In this document: in pieces, positions 6,777 through 8,160 of the stretch
How the letters are laid out: each line of letters opens with the position of its first letter
Position numbering within the stretch: the first letter of the stretch is position 1
Origin: Spirochaetaceae bacterium
GTDB taxonomy: Bacteria > Spirochaetota > Spirochaetia > DSM-27196 > SLAA01
Length of the DNA: 8,160 bases
Direction of reading: 5' to 3'
NCBI GenBank assembly: GCA_003564775.1
Contig: PXEI01000308.1
Location: 1 to 8,160 of the forward strand
Program-made: the position numbers and the translations under genes
Notes under the pieces: generated by a model
What the model saw: the letters and a program-made list of their open reading frames with translations, nothing else
Told to the model about the DNA's origin: nothing
Database searches by the model: none

Positions 6777-7919
6777 CTATGTGTGCTCCGCGAAGTGCTG
6801 CGAGGGGGCCTGATCCAGGCGCTCACGGAAGACCCGGTTAAAGGTGCTCTTGGACGGGAAGCCGACCTCAAAAGCCAGACCAAGAATTGTGTAGCGTTTG
6901 AGTTCCCCGGCATTGGCTCGGAAGAGAAACTCATCAAGTCGATACTGGTTAATGAGCCGAGTACAGCTTTCGCCGTAATGGCGGTTAATGGCTGTAGAGA
7001 GGCGCTTTGGGTGCATAGCCAAACACTCGGCAAGTCCGTTCAGTGTGAGCTCCGGATTGCGATAGACCCCACGTGCTAAGGCTGCCTCCAGTTTCTGAAT
7101 GACTGTGTCGATATCGTCCTGAGTCATGGTGAGATTTGTTCTGGGGTTACCCCCATTGCTGTTGTCTTTTTCACGGCGGCCGTCGCGCCGGTTCCCGCCC
7201 AACGCCAGGACGCCAGGGGCCACAAGCACCAACATCGCAAAGCTGTAGACAGCTGTCATCATTATGATTGCGGGAATGTAGAAGGGTGAAAATGATGCAG
7301 GATTAGGCACTGCTTCGGTCGCCGGGCGCACCGCCACCGGAATAAAGGCGATCAAGGAAAGAAGCGGCGCGACAACCACAACACGGGCCCACAGCAGTCG
7401 CCTCCCGAGATCCTGATCGTCTGATAGATAGTGCCCCTTGATCACCAAACGCACAGCAAGTACTGCATACGCGCCGCCAGACAGTATCTTGCCCACGTGG
7501 CGGATCGGCATGAAGATGGGTGCCGGTCGCGTGAAGAGATTGTCCACAAGGACTGCGTACTCGGCCGGGGCAAGTGCCGCCACATAGACAAGCAGTATGC
7601 TAGTCTCCAGCGCCCAGGGCGCGGCATGCAACCAGAGTCGAGGCGGGCGACAGTGCTCAGCACAGGTGAGTTCGCGGACGTACCACCAGACGAGGGGGCC
7701 AAAGAGCAAGGGAAGCGGGCCTACAATGGTCAGTACTGCCGGGTACCGGAGGACTGCTGCCGGGTTCCATGCCGGAATAGTCCCAAGCCGCAGGGAAAAG
7801 CCAAGCAACAGCAGCGCAAAGGGCAGGTTCTTGGGGCTCCGAAATTGAACCGCAATCAGAACAAGCAGAACAACGCCCTGCGCAGCACCCAGCATTGATG
7901 TGAGCGTCAGCAGATGCAT
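6777..7919 (-). CDS. AraC-family transcriptional regulator with N-terminal multi-pass membrane domain
   Basis: A 380-residue membrane-anchored regulator. Residues about 1-240 hold roughly seven hydrophobic segments (near 8-26, 33-48, 62-82, 98-117, 143-160, 178-197 and 213-237). A polar linker with GGNRRDGRREKDNSNGG (241-257) follows. Residues about 288-376 are an AraC double helix-turn-helix: LTLNGLAECLAMHPKRLSTA (291-310) and ILGLAFEVGFPSKSTFNRVF (345-364). Family knowledge: such proteins are thought to sense a signal in or at the membrane and act on nearby genes; the ligand is unknown. No in-frame start lies further upstream before the stop at 7974-7976, and ATG at 7919 has no Shine-Dalgarno. 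A -10-like box ends six bases before it, so the transcript may be leaderless. It converges on the RnfD-like pair but need not regulate it. Confidence 0.88.
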   Translation of the reverse strand: MHLLTLTSMLGAAQGVVLLVLIAVQFRSPKNLPFALLLLGFSLRLGTIPAWNPAAVLRYPAVLTIVGPLPLLFGPLVWWYVRELTCAEHCRPPRLWLHAAPWALETSILLVYVAALAPAEYAVLVDNLFTRPAPIFMPIRHVGKILSGGAYAVLAVRLVIKGHYLSDDQDLGRRLLWARVVVVAPLLSLIAFIPVAVRPATEAVPNPASFSPFYIPAIIMMTAVYSFAMLVLVAPGVLALGGNRRDGRREKDNSNGGNPRTNLTMTQDDIDTVIQKLEAALARGVYRNPELTLNGLAECLAMHPKRLSTAINRHYGESCTRLINQYRLDEFLFRANAGELKRYTILGLAFEVGFPSKSTFNRVFRERLDQAPSQHFAEHT

Positions 7920-7925
7920 AGTGGC

Positions 7926-7931
7926 AGTATA
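7926..7931 (-). promoter_or_regulatory. -10-like box just upstream of the AraC start
   Basis: TATACT on the minus strand (five of six matches to TATAAT) ends six bases before the ATG at 7919, which would place the transcription start at or next to the A of the start codon. No good -35 is present at 16-18 bases; that position is occupied by a direct repeat, suggesting activator dependence or autoregulation. Confidence 0.35.
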
Positions 7932-7946
7932 GCCTGCGTAGGCGGC

Positions 7947-7970
7947 GAGCGCTACCCGCGGAGCGCTACC
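7947..7970. repeat. 10-bp direct repeat upstream of the AraC gene, possible operator
   Basis: GAGCGCTACC occurs at 7947-7956 and again at 7961-7970, a spacing of 14 bases. Each copy contains the palindrome AGCGCT, so the pair can also fold as a six-base stem with an eight-base loop, and CCGCGG lies between. It sits where a -35 element would be for the AraC promoter and touches the stop codon of the upstream gene. Confidence 0.45.
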
Positions 7971-8160
7971 TACTCATGGAGATGCGCGAACTCGGCCCTG
8001 AGATCTCGCATGTTATGAACGTAGGTCAAGCCTTCGCGCTGCAACTCTTCGCGAAAACGAACTGGCATGGCTCCGCCGAAATACACTGAAATAGCCGGGC
8101 CCAGGGTCTTGAACAGAGTTGTGGCTTCGTGAAACATTGCCGCGTCGTAGCGGTGGAGAT
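7970..8160 (-). CDS. C-terminal 62 residues of an unrecognised protein (partial)
   Basis: The minus strand is open from the right edge to a TAG at 7970-7972. The visible end reads LHRYDAAMFHEATTLFKTLG, then PAISVYFGGAMPVRFREELQ and ends REGLTYVHNMRDLRAEFAHLHE minus its middle. The pattern of a beta-strand (ISVYF), GG turn, helix (FREELQREG), short strand (TYVHN) and final helix looks like the end of a Rossmann-like alpha/beta domain, faintly recalling the ends of NDP-forming acyl-CoA synthetase subunits. That resemblance is too weak to name it. The gene ends 51 bases before the AraC start, on the same strand, so read-through into the AraC gene is possible. Confidence 0.6.
   Translation of the reverse strand, partial: LHRYDAAMFHEATTLFKTLGPAISVYFGGAMPVRFREELQREGLTYVHNMRDLRAEFAHLHE

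Noticed and set aside
7431..7898. 155-codon open frame on the plus strand
   Set aside because: It is antisense to the membrane domain of the AraC regulator and is rich in Gln, Arg and Cys, as expected of a shadow of a hydrophobic coding region.

Overview
The window looks like ordinary chromosomal DNA of moderately high GC from an anaerobic or facultative bacterium. The gene set suggests a spirochaete: an anaerobic glycerol-3-phosphate-type flavoprotein operon, a stand-alone RnfD-like protein, a membrane-anchored AraC regulator, and a LuxR-type regulator with a coiled coil. This assignment is inference from gene content and is not proven. I see no tRNA, rRNA, CRISPR array, insertion sequence or phage gene. 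Genes are tightly packed and no gap exceeds about 150 bases.

Region 1 (1-2886, minus strand) is a three-gene operon read leftwards out of the window. It holds a GlpA-like FAD dehydrogenase with a C-terminal BFD-type [2Fe-2S] domain, a second FAD/NAD(P) oxidoreductase, and the first 53 codons of a DUF1667 protein with four cysteines. Spacing is tight (10 bases, then an ATGA overlap) and each gene has a good Shine-Dalgarno sequence. The set resembles a known alternative to GlpABC for oxidising glycerol 3-phosphate and passing the electrons on.

Region 2 (3034-3918, plus strand) is a LuxR-family regulator transcribed divergently from that operon, so it is a natural candidate for its control. The roughly 150-base gap between them holds only weak promoter candidates.

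Region 3 (4024-5494, plus strand) has a Rnk-like (GreA/GreB C-terminal fold) RNA polymerase-binding protein. It overlaps by 20 bases a 353-residue soluble helical protein that I do not recognise.

Region 4 (5509-6749, plus strand) has a good sigma-70-type promoter, an RnfD/NqrB-family membrane flavoprotein with its likely FMN-attachment threonine, and a 72-residue protein with two membrane segments. No other Rnf or Nqr gene is present next to them.

Region 5 (6777-8160, minus strand) has an AraC-family regulator with about seven N-terminal membrane segments, convergent with region 4. Its start codon lies just after a -10-like box and a 10-bp direct repeat. Upstream is the C-terminal end of an unrecognised protein that enters from the right edge.
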